Assembly (NCBI GenBank): GCA_021816155.1
Contig: JAKAZA010000006.1
Span: forward strand, 1-50,910
Origin: Pseudomonadota bacterium
Lineage (GTDB): Bacteria; Pseudomonadota; Alphaproteobacteria; Caulobacterales; Caulobacteraceae
Reading direction: 5' to 3'
Length of the DNA: 50,910 nt
Shown here: in pieces, positions 20,674-28,908 of the stretch
How positions within the stretch are numbered: the stretch's first letter is position 1
Layout of the letters: each line of letters starts with the position of its first letter
Program-made: the position numbers and the translations under genes
Notes under the pieces: generated by a model
Seen by the model: the letters and a program-made list of their open reading frames with translations, nothing else
Database searches by the model: none
What the model was told of the DNA's origin: nothing

Positions 20674-21560
20674 CCGTGGGCGCCGACGCCCCTCAGGGTC
20701 GCGCCGTCCAGCCCGCGCAGCAGGTGGATGGGATCGATCATCTGCCCGTCCACCTCGACCCAGCCCATGTGATTGGCCCCCGCGGACCAACCTAGCAGGC
20801 GCTGGATCTCCTCCGGATAGCTGGCGACGACCTCGCGCTCGAGCGCGAGGTACATGTTCTCCTCCTGCCGTACGTTCGAGGCGTCGAGCGCAAGGCTTGC
20901 CGCGGCGCGCCATTCGTGCGCCGTGACGTTCGCGCCGCCGGCATGGAAGGTCGAGCCCAGGAAGATCAGCGCCGAGCCCGCCTTCATCACCGTCGGGATG
21001 GTCTCCGACGTCTGCGGCTGGCGCTCGTCGTCCCAGAGGTGGCTGCCCGGAATGACCAGCGTTCCGCCGTTCTCGGCGGTGAAGTCGGTGACGGCGCAGA
21101 TCACCTGCACCCGGCCCTCGTGGCCGCCGGTGGGATGGCGCCAGAGGAAGACGGTGTCGTCGCGGTGCAGGGGCTGGGCCGCCTGTCCCGGCCCGATCTG
21201 GATCGCCTGCGTGACCCCGATGCGCACGTCCGCCGCCATAGGTCGGCGCCGGTCGCCGACCCACACATCGCGCGGACGGCACAGGAAGTGCTGCGCCGCC
21301 GGCAGATAGAGCGGGTGGGTGGCGATCGCCGCGCAATGGCGCGTGTGGGCGAAGAGGGCGCCGAGGCGCCGTGTCTGGAGGCCCGCGAACCGGTCGCGGC
21401 CCTCGGCCTTTCGCTCCAGAAGCGGGAGCAGGTCGTCGCGCAAGCCGGCGAGCGACTCGGCATGGAGGAAGCCTTCGATCACCACGCCGCCGTCACGCTC
21501 CAGAGCCGTGATGACGTCGTCGACGGTGTCGTCGTTGGAGAGCCGGGTCAGTTCGGGCAT
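20652..21560 (-). CDS. Phytanoyl-CoA dioxygenase (PhyH) family protein 2
   Basis: A second Fe(II)/2-oxoglutarate oxygenase-like protein, 302 residues and only distantly similar to the one at 19056-19892. Iron ligands are His132 and Asp134 in PLHRDDTVFLW and His206 in TFHAGGAN, with Arg218 in EWRAAASL as candidate co-substrate ligand; NGGTLVIPGSHLWDDER is the usual core strand. The ATG at 21560 follows AGGGG. It lies 16 bases downstream of the ferredoxin gene on the same strand, so the two are probably co-transcribed. Its reaction in the pathway is unknown. Confidence 0.9.
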   Translation of the reverse strand: MPELTRLSNDDTVDDVITALERDGGVVIEGFLHAESLAGLRDDLLPLLERKAEGRDRFAGLQTRRLGALFAHTRHCAAIATHPLYLPAAQHFLCRPRDVWVGDRRRPMAADVRIGVTQAIQIGPGQAAQPLHRDDTVFLWRHPTGGHEGRVQVICAVTDFTAENGGTLVIPGSHLWDDERQPQTSETIPTVMKAGSALIFLGSTFHAGGANVTAHEWRAAASLALDASNVRQEENMYLALEREVVASYPEEIQRLLGWSAGANHMGWVEVDGQMIDPIHLLRGLDGATLRGVGAHGHEPAAA

Positions 21561-21576
21561 CTTCTGTTCCCCTTCG

Positions 21577-21897
21577 TCAGTGCTGGCTGGCCGGCAGCCG
21601 GACCACCAGGCCGTCGAGTTCGGGCGACAGCCTGATCTGGCAGGCGAGCCGGCTGTTCGGCGCCACGCCTTCGGCAAACTCAAGCATTGTGCCTTCCATG
21701 GCGGTGCGGGACCCGCTCCTCGCGAGCCAGGCTTCGTCGACATAGACGTGGCAGGTGGCGCAAGCCGCAGCGCCGCCGCAGTCGGCGTCGATTCCGCGCA
21801 CGTTGTTCCTCACCGCGACTTCCATCACCGACAGACCAAGCGGGGCCTCGATCTGGCGCGACGCGCCGTCGTGTCCGACGTAGGTGATCTTCGCCAT
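21577..21897 (-). CDS. Adrenodoxin-type [2Fe-2S] ferredoxin
   Basis: Electron-transfer protein of 106 residues. The cluster ligands are Cys40, Cys46, Cys49 and Cys86, spaced C-x5-C-x2-C-x36-C as in adrenodoxin and putidaredoxin types that serve bacterial P450s. The ATG at 21897 is preceded by AAGGAGAG; in-frame sequence further upstream is not protein-like. CYP153 systems commonly have such a ferredoxin and a reductase nearby. The ferredoxin is here, but no reductase gene is in the window. It heads the two-gene unit with the second dioxygenase and lies 40 bases from a palindromic motif. Confidence 0.92.
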   Translation of the reverse strand: MAKITYVGHDGASRQIEAPLGLSVMEVAVRNNVRGIDADCGGAAACATCHVYVDEAWLARSGSRTAMEGTMLEFAEGVAPNSRLACQIRLSPELDGLVVRLPASQH

Positions 21898-21937
21898 GGC
21901 CGGCTCTCCTTGATCGAGGCGGTCTACCGCGGTCGCG

Positions 21938-21966
21938 CATTTAACACAACATATGTCGTGTAAATG
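21938..21966. promoter_or_regulatory. Imperfect palindrome upstream of the ferredoxin gene
   Basis: The arms are CATTTAACACAACATAT and, on the other strand, CATTTACACGACATAT, differing by one inserted base and one substitution. The half-sites resemble the ATTTAGACAACGA half of the 19941-19966 palindrome. It may be a second site of the same regulator; that is inference. Confidence 0.55.
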
Positions 21967-22043
21967 GACGGGCGCGTCTTCCTTCCGGCCGCTCCGCCGC
22001 CGCCTCCACGAGCCGCGTTGGGCCGTGCCGCAGCCGGCTTCAG

Positions 22044-22066
22044 CGACGCCCGCCGCCTGGGCGTCG
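22044..22066. terminator. Hairpin downstream of tRNA-Thr
   Basis: An 8-bp perfect stem (CGACGCCC / GGGCGTCG) with a 7-base loop lies 25 bases past the tRNA 3' end. No T-run follows on the tRNA strand, so termination is only possible, not shown. Confidence 0.3.
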
Positions 22067-22090
22067 ATGTCTTCCGCGTTTTCAGGGAGG

Positions 22091-22166
22091 TGGTGCCGCC
22101 TGGGTGACTCGAACACCCGACCTACGCATTACGAATGCGCCGCTCTACCGGCTGAGCTAAGGCGGC
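22091..22166 (-). tRNA. tRNA-Thr (anticodon CGU)
   Basis: A complete cloverleaf is visible. The acceptor arms are GCCGCCT and AGGCGGC, the D arm GCTC/GAGC, the T arm GGGTG-TTCGAGT-CACCC, and the anticodon loop TTCGTAA, reading ACG codons for threonine. The anticodon stem starts with a G-U pair. The 3' CCA is encoded (76 bases with it). It lies alone between the ferredoxin and HemY-like genes. No integrase or duplicated 3' end is seen nearby, so there is no sign that it serves as an attachment site. Confidence 0.96.
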
Positions 22167-22213
22167 CCCTTGCGCGGCGTGTCTAGCCGGGTTCGTCGAA
22201 GATTTGAAGGGTG

Positions 22214-23761
22214 TCAGCGCGCGGGCTTGGATCGGCGGCCCAGCACGCGGCGCGAGCTGGTCGGGGCCGGCGGCGGGGTCGCGGAGGGCGGGGTATCGGG
22301 AGGGTCGGCGGCCTCCGGCGCCAGGGTGTGGCCGAAGTCGCCGTCGTCGACCGCGAAGGGCGGTGCGCCGGTCTCGGCCGCTGGAATGAAGCGGCTCGAC
22401 TCGGCGTAGGCGCCCGGCAGGTCCGGCAAGTCGCTCACGCCTCGCTCGCCACGTTCGAACCGCGGATGGGCCAGCTCGCCGCGCTCGGCGTAGGCGGCGA
22501 CGACCCTCGCCCAGTCCGCCGTCGTGTAGGCGAAGGCGCCGCCGTCGGGCGCGAGATCGGACCAGTCGGGCTCGTGCGCCGCCTCGGCCCCGCGGGCGAT
22601 CCAGGCGCGCGCCTCGTCGCGGTCACCGGCGGCGATGGCGATGCGGGCCCGAAGGCCGGCGACGCGGCGCGTCAGCGGTTCGCCCTCGAGCGACGCCAGC
22701 GCGGCGCGGGCGGCGTCGGCGTCGCCGATCACCAGCGACTGCTCGGCGCCGAGGATCCGACTTTCGCGCGCCGTGGGATTGAAGGCGGCCAGCGAGGCGA
22801 GGCGCCCGGCGCGCTCGCGCGGCGTCTCGTCGGTGCGCAGGTCGCGGTAGACGAGCCAGAGCGCCGGGTGCGGCGCCACCCTCCAGGCCGCCTCCAGCGC
22901 CAGCGCGGCGCGCGCGGCGCGTCCGTCGGCGGCGAAGAGGCGCGCGGCGATCACCACGGCGGGCGGGAAGTCGGGCCGCAGCTTGGCGGCGGCTAGCGCG
23001 TCGTCGAGCGCGGCGGCGCGGGCGCGGTCGTCAAGATCATGCTCGCCGGCGGCGGCGCGCGCCGCGAGCAGCGCCGCGCGGGCCCGCTCGGCGACCAGCG
23101 GCGAAACGATCTTGCGCTCGGCGGCGCCGCGCATCAGCACAAGGCCGGCGTCCCAGTCGCCAGCGGCGAGCTTGGCCTCCAGGACCGCGCGCCAGGCCCA
23201 GGGCGCGGTCCGGGCGAGGCCATAGGCGGCCTCGGCGTGGCGCTGGGCCCCGGCCTCGTCGCCCTCAGCCAGCGCCGCCTGCATAAGTCCGCGGTGAGCG
23301 ACCATGCGCAGCTCCGGAAACCCGAGCATGGCCGCGTAGGCCGCCTTGGCCGCGTCGCCGTCACCGGCGGCCTCGGCGGCCTGGGCCGACAGCAGCCGCA
23401 CCAGCGCTGGCGTGTCGTCCACGAGCCCGGCCGCACGCTGCGCCTGGCGGCGCGCCTCGGCCCCGTCGCCGCCTGCGGCGGCCAGGAAGCCGTGGGTCAA
23501 TGCGTCGGCGCCCTGACGGCGGCGCGCCTCGGCCCGGGCGCGGGCGGCCCGGCGCGGCGTCTCGGCCAGCCAGATCAGCCCTCGCCAGAGGACGCTCGCG
23601 ACCAGCGTGAACAGCATGGCGAAAAGCGCCGCCGCCGCGGCCGTCGTGCGCACGTCCCACCGCAGCCAGACCAGTTCGACGGAGCCCGCCTCGCCGGTCA
23701 GCGCTATAACGATGACGAGGATCGCAAGCGCGGCCAGGACGACGATAAGGGCGCGGATCAT
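22214..23761 (-). CDS. HemY-like inner-membrane TPR protein
   Basis: A 515-residue membrane-anchored protein of the HemY family, encoded at the end of heme operons in many proteobacteria. Despite the name it is not the protoporphyrinogen oxidase of Bacillus; its role in heme synthesis is not clearly defined. Two membrane helices lie near residues 3-22 and 38-62. A long Ala-rich helical repeat region (TPR-like) follows to about residue 430, then a Pro-rich tail. Its ATG overlaps the stop of the Mic60-like gene (ATGA at 23758-23761), so translation is probably coupled. Confidence 0.85.
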   Translation of the reverse strand: MIRALIVVLAALAILVIVIALTGEAGSVELVWLRWDVRTTAAAAALFAMLFTLVASVLWRGLIWLAETPRRAARARAEARRRQGADALTHGFLAAAGGDGAEARRQAQRAAGLVDDTPALVRLLSAQAAEAAGDGDAAKAAYAAMLGFPELRMVAHRGLMQAALAEGDEAGAQRHAEAAYGLARTAPWAWRAVLEAKLAAGDWDAGLVLMRGAAERKIVSPLVAERARAALLAARAAAGEHDLDDRARAAALDDALAAAKLRPDFPPAVVIAARLFAADGRAARAALALEAAWRVAPHPALWLVYRDLRTDETPRERAGRLASLAAFNPTARESRILGAEQSLVIGDADAARAALASLEGEPLTRRVAGLRARIAIAAGDRDEARAWIARGAEAAHEPDWSDLAPDGGAFAYTTADWARVVAAYAERGELAHPRFERGERGVSDLPDLPGAYAESSRFIPAAETGAPPFAVDDGDFGHTLAPEAADPPDTPPSATPPPAPTSSRRVLGRRSKPAR

Positions 23762-24666
23762 TGCGGGCCCGTGGCCGGCGCGGCGGCGAGGGTGGCGAGG
23801 GCGCGGGCGCGCAGCCGGGCGACATGCCGGTCGATCTCGACGCGCCGCTCGGCCGCCGCGAGCCAGTCGGCGAGCGGCCCGCGCGCCTTGGGCGGCAGCG
23901 TCGCGAGGTCCCGCACCGCGGCGTCCAGGTCGCCGGCGCTGACGACCTCCTCGGCGCGGGCCAGGGCGCCATCGACGCCGGGCGCGCCGGGGTCCACCTT
24001 CCGCACGATCACCACCTGGTCGATCACCCACCAGACGCTGTCAAGGAAGCTCGCGCCCGGGCCGGGCTCGCGGGCGGCCTGCGCCGCAAGCGCCGCGACA
24101 TCCGGGAAAGCGGCGGCGAGCGCCGCGCGGCTCGGCGCGCCGCGGGCGGCGAGCGGGCCGAGCGCCGCGAGGTCTGCGTCTCCGGGCGCGAGGCGCTCAT
24201 AGGCCGCCACGTCCTGGCCGAAGGGCGCCGAGCCCTGCGCGGCGGCGGAGAGCTGCGCTGCCGCCAGCGCCTCGGCCGCGGCCGTGTCGATGCGCGACAC
24301 CCTGGCCTCGAGGCGCGCCACCCGTTCGCTCACCGCGAGGTCGCCGGGCTCGACCGCGGCGACGGGCGGGGGCGCGGCCACGTCCGTCTCGGCAGCCTGC
24401 GGCGGCGTCTCGTTCGTGGGCGGCGCGGCTGGCGCAGGCTGAGGCGGCGCGGCTGGCGCAGACTGAGGCGGCTCCCCCAACGACGCCGGCGGCTCGCCGA
24501 CGATCTGGCGCGGCAATCCGAAGCGGCCGAGCACCACGCCGGCGACAAGGCAGGCGGCGCAGAGGCCGAGCCACACGAAGAAGCCCGCCGTGAGCAACGG
24601 CCGTCGGCCGTAGGCCACAGGGTCACGCGATGGCGCTAGGTCAGACGGGTCGGGCGTGGCGCTCAT
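23758..24666 (-). CDS. Mitofilin/Mic60-like inner-membrane protein
   Basis: A 302-residue protein with one membrane helix (about residues 27-50, LLTAGFFVWLGLCAACLVAG), a Pro/Ala-rich periplasmic linker, a short predicted coiled coil, and a C-terminal mitofilin-type helical domain ending in EIDRHVARLRARALATL. Alphaproteobacterial Mic60 homologues are known to sit between hemD and HemY-like genes, exactly as here, and are linked to shaping of internal membranes. This copy looks short in the coiled-coil part. The start at 24666 is uncertain: a TTG 24 bases upstream is also possible, and neither has a well-spaced ribosome site. Confidence 0.75.
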   Translation of the reverse strand: MSATPDPSDLAPSRDPVAYGRRPLLTAGFFVWLGLCAACLVAGVVLGRFGLPRQIVGEPPASLGEPPQSAPAAPPQPAPAAPPTNETPPQAAETDVAAPPPVAAVEPGDLAVSERVARLEARVSRIDTAAAEALAAAQLSAAAQGSAPFGQDVAAYERLAPGDADLAALGPLAARGAPSRAALAAAFPDVAALAAQAAREPGPGASFLDSVWWVIDQVVIVRKVDPGAPGVDGALARAEEVVSAGDLDAAVRDLATLPPKARGPLADWLAAAERRVEIDRHVARLRARALATLAAAPATGPQ

Positions 24667-24720
24667 CTCCGATCCGAAAAAGTGGACCAAGCCGCGGACC
24701 TGCGCAATCGAAGCCGTCGG

Positions 24721-25446
24721 CTAGAGCAGCGCCAGCAGGGCCGCCTCGTTCGGCGACGGCGCGCTGACCACGGCGGCGAGGCCCGCCTCGTCGAGCGGCC
24801 GGATGGCCCTCGGGGAGATGCCATAGGCGCGCAGGTGCGGCGCCGGATGCGCCTTCAGGTACCGGGCGAGGACGCGCGCAGCCTTCGCGGAGTGAACCAG
24901 CACCGCGTCGATCCCCGCCAGCCGCTCGGCGAAGCCGGCCGGCGGCTCGCGCGGCGCGCTCTCGTAGAGCGCGGTCTGGCGCACCTCGAGGCCGGCGGCG
25001 GTCAGCATGGCGGCCAGGTCCTGCGACGGCTCGGCGGGCGCGAGGTAGCAGACCACCCCGGTGAGTTCGTCGCGCCGCGCCGCCAGATCAGCGGCCAGCG
25101 CCTTCGCATCGCCCCCGGCCGAGCGGACATCGCCGAACCGATGCGTCCTGGCCGCGGCCGCCGTCGCATCTCCGACCGCGAACACCCGCAAGCCTCGCTC
25201 GGACGAGCGCTCGGCGAACGCGGCGACCGCGTTGGCGCTGGTGAAGACGAGGGCGACGACGCCGGCGAGGTCGATCACGGCGTCCGCGATCGGCCGCACG
25301 CCGAGCAGCGGCTCGACCACGGGCTCGGCGCCGAGGGCGCGCAGCCGCGCGGCGGTCGCCGTCGCGCCCGGCTCGGCGCGCGTGACCCACACTCTGCGCG
25401 GCCCGCCCGGCTCGCCGCGCGCATCTGCTTCCCGCGCCATCGGCAA
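24721..25446 (-). CDS. hemD: Uroporphyrinogen-III synthase
   Basis: Cytoplasmic enzyme that closes and inverts ring D of hydroxymethylbilane to give uroporphyrinogen III. It has 241 residues. The family is poorly conserved; support comes from VWVTRAEPGATATAARL at the N-terminus, VFTSANAVAAF, LYESAPREPP, VLVHSAKAARVL and YGISPRAIRPL, and from its place directly after hemC. The start is either the TTG at 25446, which has GGAG 8 bases upstream, or the ATG at 25440. It ends 54 bases before the Mic60-like gene. Confidence 0.88.
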   Translation of the reverse strand: MPMAREADARGEPGGPRRVWVTRAEPGATATAARLRALGAEPVVEPLLGVRPIADAVIDLAGVVALVFTSANAVAAFAERSSERGLRVFAVGDATAAAARTHRFGDVRSAGGDAKALAADLAARRDELTGVVCYLAPAEPSQDLAAMLTAAGLEVRQTALYESAPREPPAGFAERLAGIDAVLVHSAKAARVLARYLKAHPAPHLRAYGISPRAIRPLDEAGLAAVVSAPSPNEAALLALL

Positions 25447-25473
25447 CAGCCCGACTCCGTTCGCTCGAGGGCC

Positions 25474-26430
25474 TCAGAGGATGAGCGCCGCGCCGCCCTC
25501 CTCGCGCACCGCCTCGCCGAGCCGCGCGCCGAGCGCCCGGGCCGCGGCCTCGCCTCCGGCGCCCGCAACGCGCGTCTCGCCGACCTGACGGAAGCGCCGC
25601 GCGCCATCCGGGGTCAAGGCCTCGACGACCAGCGACAGGTCGGAGTCGGACAAGGTGGCGTAGGCGCCGATCGCCGTCTTGCAGGAGCCTTCCAGGGCCG
25701 CGAGCGCGCCACGCTCGGCGGCGACCGTCAGCAGGCTCGGAAGATGGGTCAGCGCAGTCACCCACGGCGCGTCGGCGTCTTCGGCCCGCACCTCGATGGC
25801 GAGCGCTCCCTGGCCCGGCGCAGGCGGGTGCTCGACCGGATCGATCGGCGTCGCCGGCAGGCCGCCGAGCGCGAGCCGCCGGTGCGCTGCGAAGGCCTGG
25901 ATGATGGCGTCGGCCTCACCGGCGTCCAGCTTGGCGAGACGGGTGTCGACGTTGCCGCGCAGGTGGACGACCTTCAGATCGGGGCGGCGGTGCAGGGCCT
26001 GGGCCTGACGCCGAAGGCTCGCGGTGCCGAGCCTCGCGCCCGGCGGAAGCTCCCCCACCGAGGCGGCATGCCGGCTGACAAAGACGTCGCGCGGGTCCTC
26101 GCGCTCCGGGATCGCGCCGATGGCCAGGCCGGGCGGAAGCTCGGCCGGCATGTCCTTCAGCGAGTGAACCGCGCAGGCGATGCGGCCATCGGCCAGCGCC
26201 TCTTCGATCTCCTTGGTGAAGAGGCCCTTGCCGCCGATCTCGAGCAGGCGGCGGTCGAGCACTCGGTCGCCCGTGGTGCTGATGACAACGAGCGGGGCGA
26301 CACGCTCGGCGTCGGCTGGATCGACGCCGAGGGCCGCGGCGATCGAGCGCTGCACGCTCCGGGCCTGCACGAGGGCGAGCTTGGATCCGCGAGTTCCGAT
26401 CGGGAGCAGTGGTTGCGACAGGGCGGGCAA
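25474..26430 (-). CDS. hemC: Hydroxymethylbilane synthase (porphobilinogen deaminase)
   Basis: Joins four porphobilinogen units into hydroxymethylbilane in the cytoplasm; 318 residues, normal length. Seen: IGTRGSKLALVQA, GGKGLFTKEIEEAL, VHSLKDMP, GTASLRRQAQ, the PAPGQGALAIE segment, and the dipyrromethane cofactor cysteine Cys250 in LEGSCKTAIGAYA. The start must be the TTG at 26430: an in-frame TAG lies one codon upstream and no ATG or GTG fits before the conserved N-terminus. The weak start, with no clear ribosome site, may limit expression. It is divergent from tsaD across 71 bases and leads the hem operon. Confidence 0.95.
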   Translation of the reverse strand: MPALSQPLLPIGTRGSKLALVQARSVQRSIAAALGVDPADAERVAPLVVISTTGDRVLDRRLLEIGGKGLFTKEIEEALADGRIACAVHSLKDMPAELPPGLAIGAIPEREDPRDVFVSRHAASVGELPPGARLGTASLRRQAQALHRRPDLKVVHLRGNVDTRLAKLDAGEADAIIQAFAAHRRLALGGLPATPIDPVEHPPAPGQGALAIEVRAEDADAPWVTALTHLPSLLTVAAERGALAALEGSCKTAIGAYATLSDSDLSLVVEALTPDGARRFRQVGETRVAGAGGEAAARALGARLGEAVREEGGAALIL

Positions 26431-26501
26431 AGGACTAGCTCAGGCGGCTCATTTCGACCCCGCTCGCTACACGCGCCGGCCCGCCCCGGCAATCGCATCG
26501 G

Positions 26502-27617
26502 ATGACCCCGCCCTTCCTCGTCCTCGGTATCGAGACAAGCTGCGACGAAACCGCCGCCTCGATCGTGCGTCTCGCCGCCGACGGACGCGCCGAGGTGCTG
26601 TCGAACGTGGTGGCGAGCCAGGTCGCCGATCACGCGCCTTATGGCGGCGTTGTGCCCGAGGTGGCCGCGCGGGCCCACGTCGAGCTGGTCGAGCCGGTCG
26701 CGCGGCGGGCCCTCGCCGAGGCTGGGACCACGCTCGCGGACGTGTCCGGGATCGCCGCGACCGCCGGCCCCGGACTGGTGGGCGCGGTGATGGTCGGGCT
26801 CTCCTTCGCCAAGGGGCTGGCGCTGGCGGCCGGCAAGCCCCTGGTCGCCGTCAACCACCTGGAGGGCCATGCCGTGTCGGCGAGACTCGAGGCGGACGTC
26901 CCCTACCCGTTCCTGCTGCTGCTGGTCTCGGGCGGCCATTGCCAGCTGCTGGACGTGGCGGGCGTCGGCGCGTGCCGGCGGTTGGGCTCGACGATCGACG
27001 ACGCGGCCGGCGAGGCGTTCGACAAGATCGCCAAGTCGCTTGGCCTGCCCTACCCCGGCGGCCCGGCGCTGGAGCGCCTCGCCGAGGGCGGCGATCCGGA
27101 CCGCTATCCGCTGCCGCGCGCGCTTCTGGGCCGCGCCGGTTGCGACTTCTCGTTCTCGGGGCTGAAGACAGCTGCGGCCCGGATGGCCGAGGGGGCGACG
27201 AGCCCCGACGCGCGGCGCGACCTCGCGGCCGCCGTGCAGGCGGCGATCGCGCGGCAGCTGGCGGAGCGCGCCGAGCGGGCGATGGCGACCTACGCGGCGG
27301 CCCATGCTGCGGACGATGCTGCGCAGCATGAGCCGCAGCATTTGCGCTTTGTCGTCGCCGGCGGGGTCGCGGCGAACCGCGCCGTGCGGGCGCGTCTGGA
27401 AGCGACGGCCGCCGCGCACGGATTCTCCTTCGCCGCGCCGCCGCTCAGGTACTGCACCGACAACGCGGCCATGATCGCGCTCGCCGGCGCCGAGCGACTG
27501 GCGCTTGGCCTGACGCACGACCTCGCAGTCGCCGCCCGGCCGCGCTGGCCGCTGGACGAGGCGGCCGCGCTCGCCAATCCCACCCATATCCCGGGCCGCA
27601 AGGGCGCCAAGGCGTGA
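26502..27617 (+). CDS. tsaD: tRNA threonylcarbamoyladenosine synthase subunit TsaD
   Basis: Catalytic subunit that transfers threonylcarbamoyl to A37 of ANN-decoding tRNAs, working with TsaB and TsaE. It has 371 residues. Seen: [12 protein letters not shown], the metal site [36 protein letters not shown], and the ATP site [13 protein letters not shown] plus [13 protein letters not shown] short extra segment at residues 268-280 ([14 protein letters not shown]) is encoded by a 38-bp palindrome and sits between the helix MATYAAA and the VVAGG strand, a likely tolerant loop. Its stop overlaps the gpsA start. Confidence 0.95.
   Translation: MTPPFLVLGIETSCDETAASIVRLAADGRAEVLSNVVASQVADHAPYGGVVPEVAARAHVELVEPVARRALAEAGTTLADVSGIAATAGPGLVGAVMVGLSFAKGLALAAGKPLVAVNHLEGHAVSARLEADVPYPFLLLLVSGGHCQLLDVAGVGACRRLGSTIDDAAGEAFDKIAKSLGLPYPGGPALERLAEGGDPDRYPLPRALLGRAGCDFSFSGLKTAAARMAEGATSPDARRDLAAAVQAAIARQLAERAERAMATYAAAHAADDAAQHEPQHLRFVVAGGVAANRAVRARLEATAAAHGFSFAAPPLRYCTDNAAMIALAGAERLALGLTHDLAVAARPRWPLDEAAALANPTHIPGRKGAKA
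27304..27341. repeat. Nested palindrome inserted in tsaD
   Basis: ATGCTGCGG and CCGCAGCAT flank a perfect 14-bp palindrome ATGCTGCGCAGCAT, separated from it by three bases on each side. It is read in frame and encodes a loop absent from typical TsaD proteins. Confidence 0.75.
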
Positions 27618-28603
27618 GACGCGCTGGCGTCATCGGCGGAGGCGCCTGGGGCACGGCGCTGGCGCTCGTCGCGCTGCGCGCCGGGCTCGAACCGATCGTC
27701 TGGGCCCGCGAGACCGACGTCGTCCGGTCCATCAACGTCGACCACGCCAATCCGCTCTTCCTGCCCGGCGTTGAGCTGGATCCGGCCGTGCGGGCGACGA
27801 CCGACCTCGCCGAGCTCGCCGCGTGCGACCTCGTCTTCGCCGTCACGCCGGCGCAGCATCTGCGTGGCGTGCTGCAGCAATTGGCGCAGTTCGTTCCTTC
27901 CGGCCTGCCCGTGCTGCTCTGCGCCAAAGGCGTCGAGCAGGGCTCGCTGAAGCTGATGAGCGAGGTGCTGGCCGAGGCGCTGTCGCAGGCGGCGCCGGCG
28001 GTGCTTTCCGGTCCGAGCTTCGCGGCCGAGGTCGCCCGGGGGCTGCCGACGGCCATTACGCTCGCCTGCCCCGACGCTGAACTCGCCCGGCGCCTCGCCG
28101 CGGCGATCGCGACGCCCGCGTTCCGCCCCTACGTGTCGGCCGACATGATCGGCGCCGAAGCGGGCGGCGCGGTCAAGAACGTGCTCGCCATTGCGTGCGG
28201 CGTCGTCGAAGGGCGCGGGCTGGGACGCAGCGCGCACGCGGCGCTGGTGACCCGGGGTTTCGCCGAGCTGACGCGGCTGGCGGTGGCGCTCGGCGGCCGC
28301 GCCGAGACCGTGGCCGGCCTGTGCGGGCTCGGCGACCTCGTGCTCACCTGTTCGAGCGAACAGTCGCGCAATCACAGCCTCGGCGTGGCGCTCGGGCGAG
28401 GCGAGACCCTCGCCGCCGCGCTCGCCGGAAAGCTGTCGGTGGCCGAAGGCGTGGCCTCCGCGCCGGCCGTGCGGCAGCTGGCGAAGAGGCTCGGCGTCGA
28501 GACGCCGATCAGCGACGCGGTCGCTGCAATCCTGGCCGGCGAGACCGACGTCGACGCGGCGATCGCCGGCCTTCTGGCGCGCCCGCTCAAAGCCGAAACC
28601 TGA
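27614..28603 (+). CDS. gpsA: NAD(P)H-dependent glycerol-3-phosphate dehydrogenase
   Basis: Makes sn-glycerol-3-phosphate from dihydroxyacetone phosphate for phospholipid synthesis. It has 329 residues. Seen: nucleotide-binding [15 protein letters not shown] at the extreme N-terminus, [33 protein letters not shown], the catalytic-lysine segment [14 protein letters not shown], and [19 protein letters not shown]. The GTG start overlaps the tsaD stop (GTGA), so the two are translationally coupled. This tsaD-gpsA order is common in alphaproteobacteria. Confidence 0.95.
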   Translation: MRRAGVIGGGAWGTALALVALRAGLEPIVWARETDVVRSINVDHANPLFLPGVELDPAVRATTDLAELAACDLVFAVTPAQHLRGVLQQLAQFVPSGLPVLLCAKGVEQGSLKLMSEVLAEALSQAAPAVLSGPSFAAEVARGLPTAITLACPDAELARRLAAAIATPAFRPYVSADMIGAEAGGAVKNVLAIACGVVEGRGLGRSAHAALVTRGFAELTRLAVALGGRAETVAGLCGLGDLVLTCSSEQSRNHSLGVALGRGETLAAALAGKLSVAEGVASAPAVRQLAKRLGVETPISDAVAAILAGETDVDAAIAGLLARPLKAET

Positions 28604-28620
28604 TCCGCGGGGAATCGTTC

Positions 28621-28908
28621 ATGGCCCTCTTCGTCATCTCCTGCGTCGACAAGCCGGACTCGCTGGCTTTGCGCATGGCCACCCGCGAGGCGCACTTCGC
28701 CTACCTGCGCGGCAAGGTGGACGTCATGCGGCTGGGAGGCCCCTATCTCGACGCGAAGGGCGACATGGCCGGCTCGCTGATGGTGATCGAGGTCGAGGAC
28801 CTCGCGGCGGCCCAGGCGTTCAGCGCCGGCGACCCCTACCGCCTCGCAGGGCTCTTCGAGCGCGTCGACATACGGCCCTGGCGGATCACCGTGGGCGCGC
28901 TCGCTTGA
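28621..28908 (+). CDS. YciI family protein
   Basis: A 95-residue protein of the YciI/YCII fold (ferredoxin-like alpha+beta). It has FVISCVDKPDSLALRMATRE, the conserved HFAYL helix start, LGGPYLDAKGDMAGSLMVIE and the C-terminal FERVDIRPWRI. The conserved His in the HFAYL segment and the Asp after GPYL are the residues proposed as catalytic in the family, but the reaction is not known. GGGGAA precedes the ATG. It lies 17 bases after gpsA and overlaps the Rieske gene. Confidence 0.9.
   Translation: MALFVISCVDKPDSLALRMATREAHFAYLRGKVDVMRLGGPYLDAKGDMAGSLMVIEVEDLAAAQAFSAGDPYRLAGLFERVDIRPWRITVGALA

Noticed and set aside
22091..22166. tRNA-Thr as an integration site of a genomic island
   Set aside because: No integrase gene or repeated tRNA 3' end is visible on either side.
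24682..26505. Open frame of 607 codons on the + strand
   Set aside because: It lies opposite hemD and hemC, which have full family motifs.
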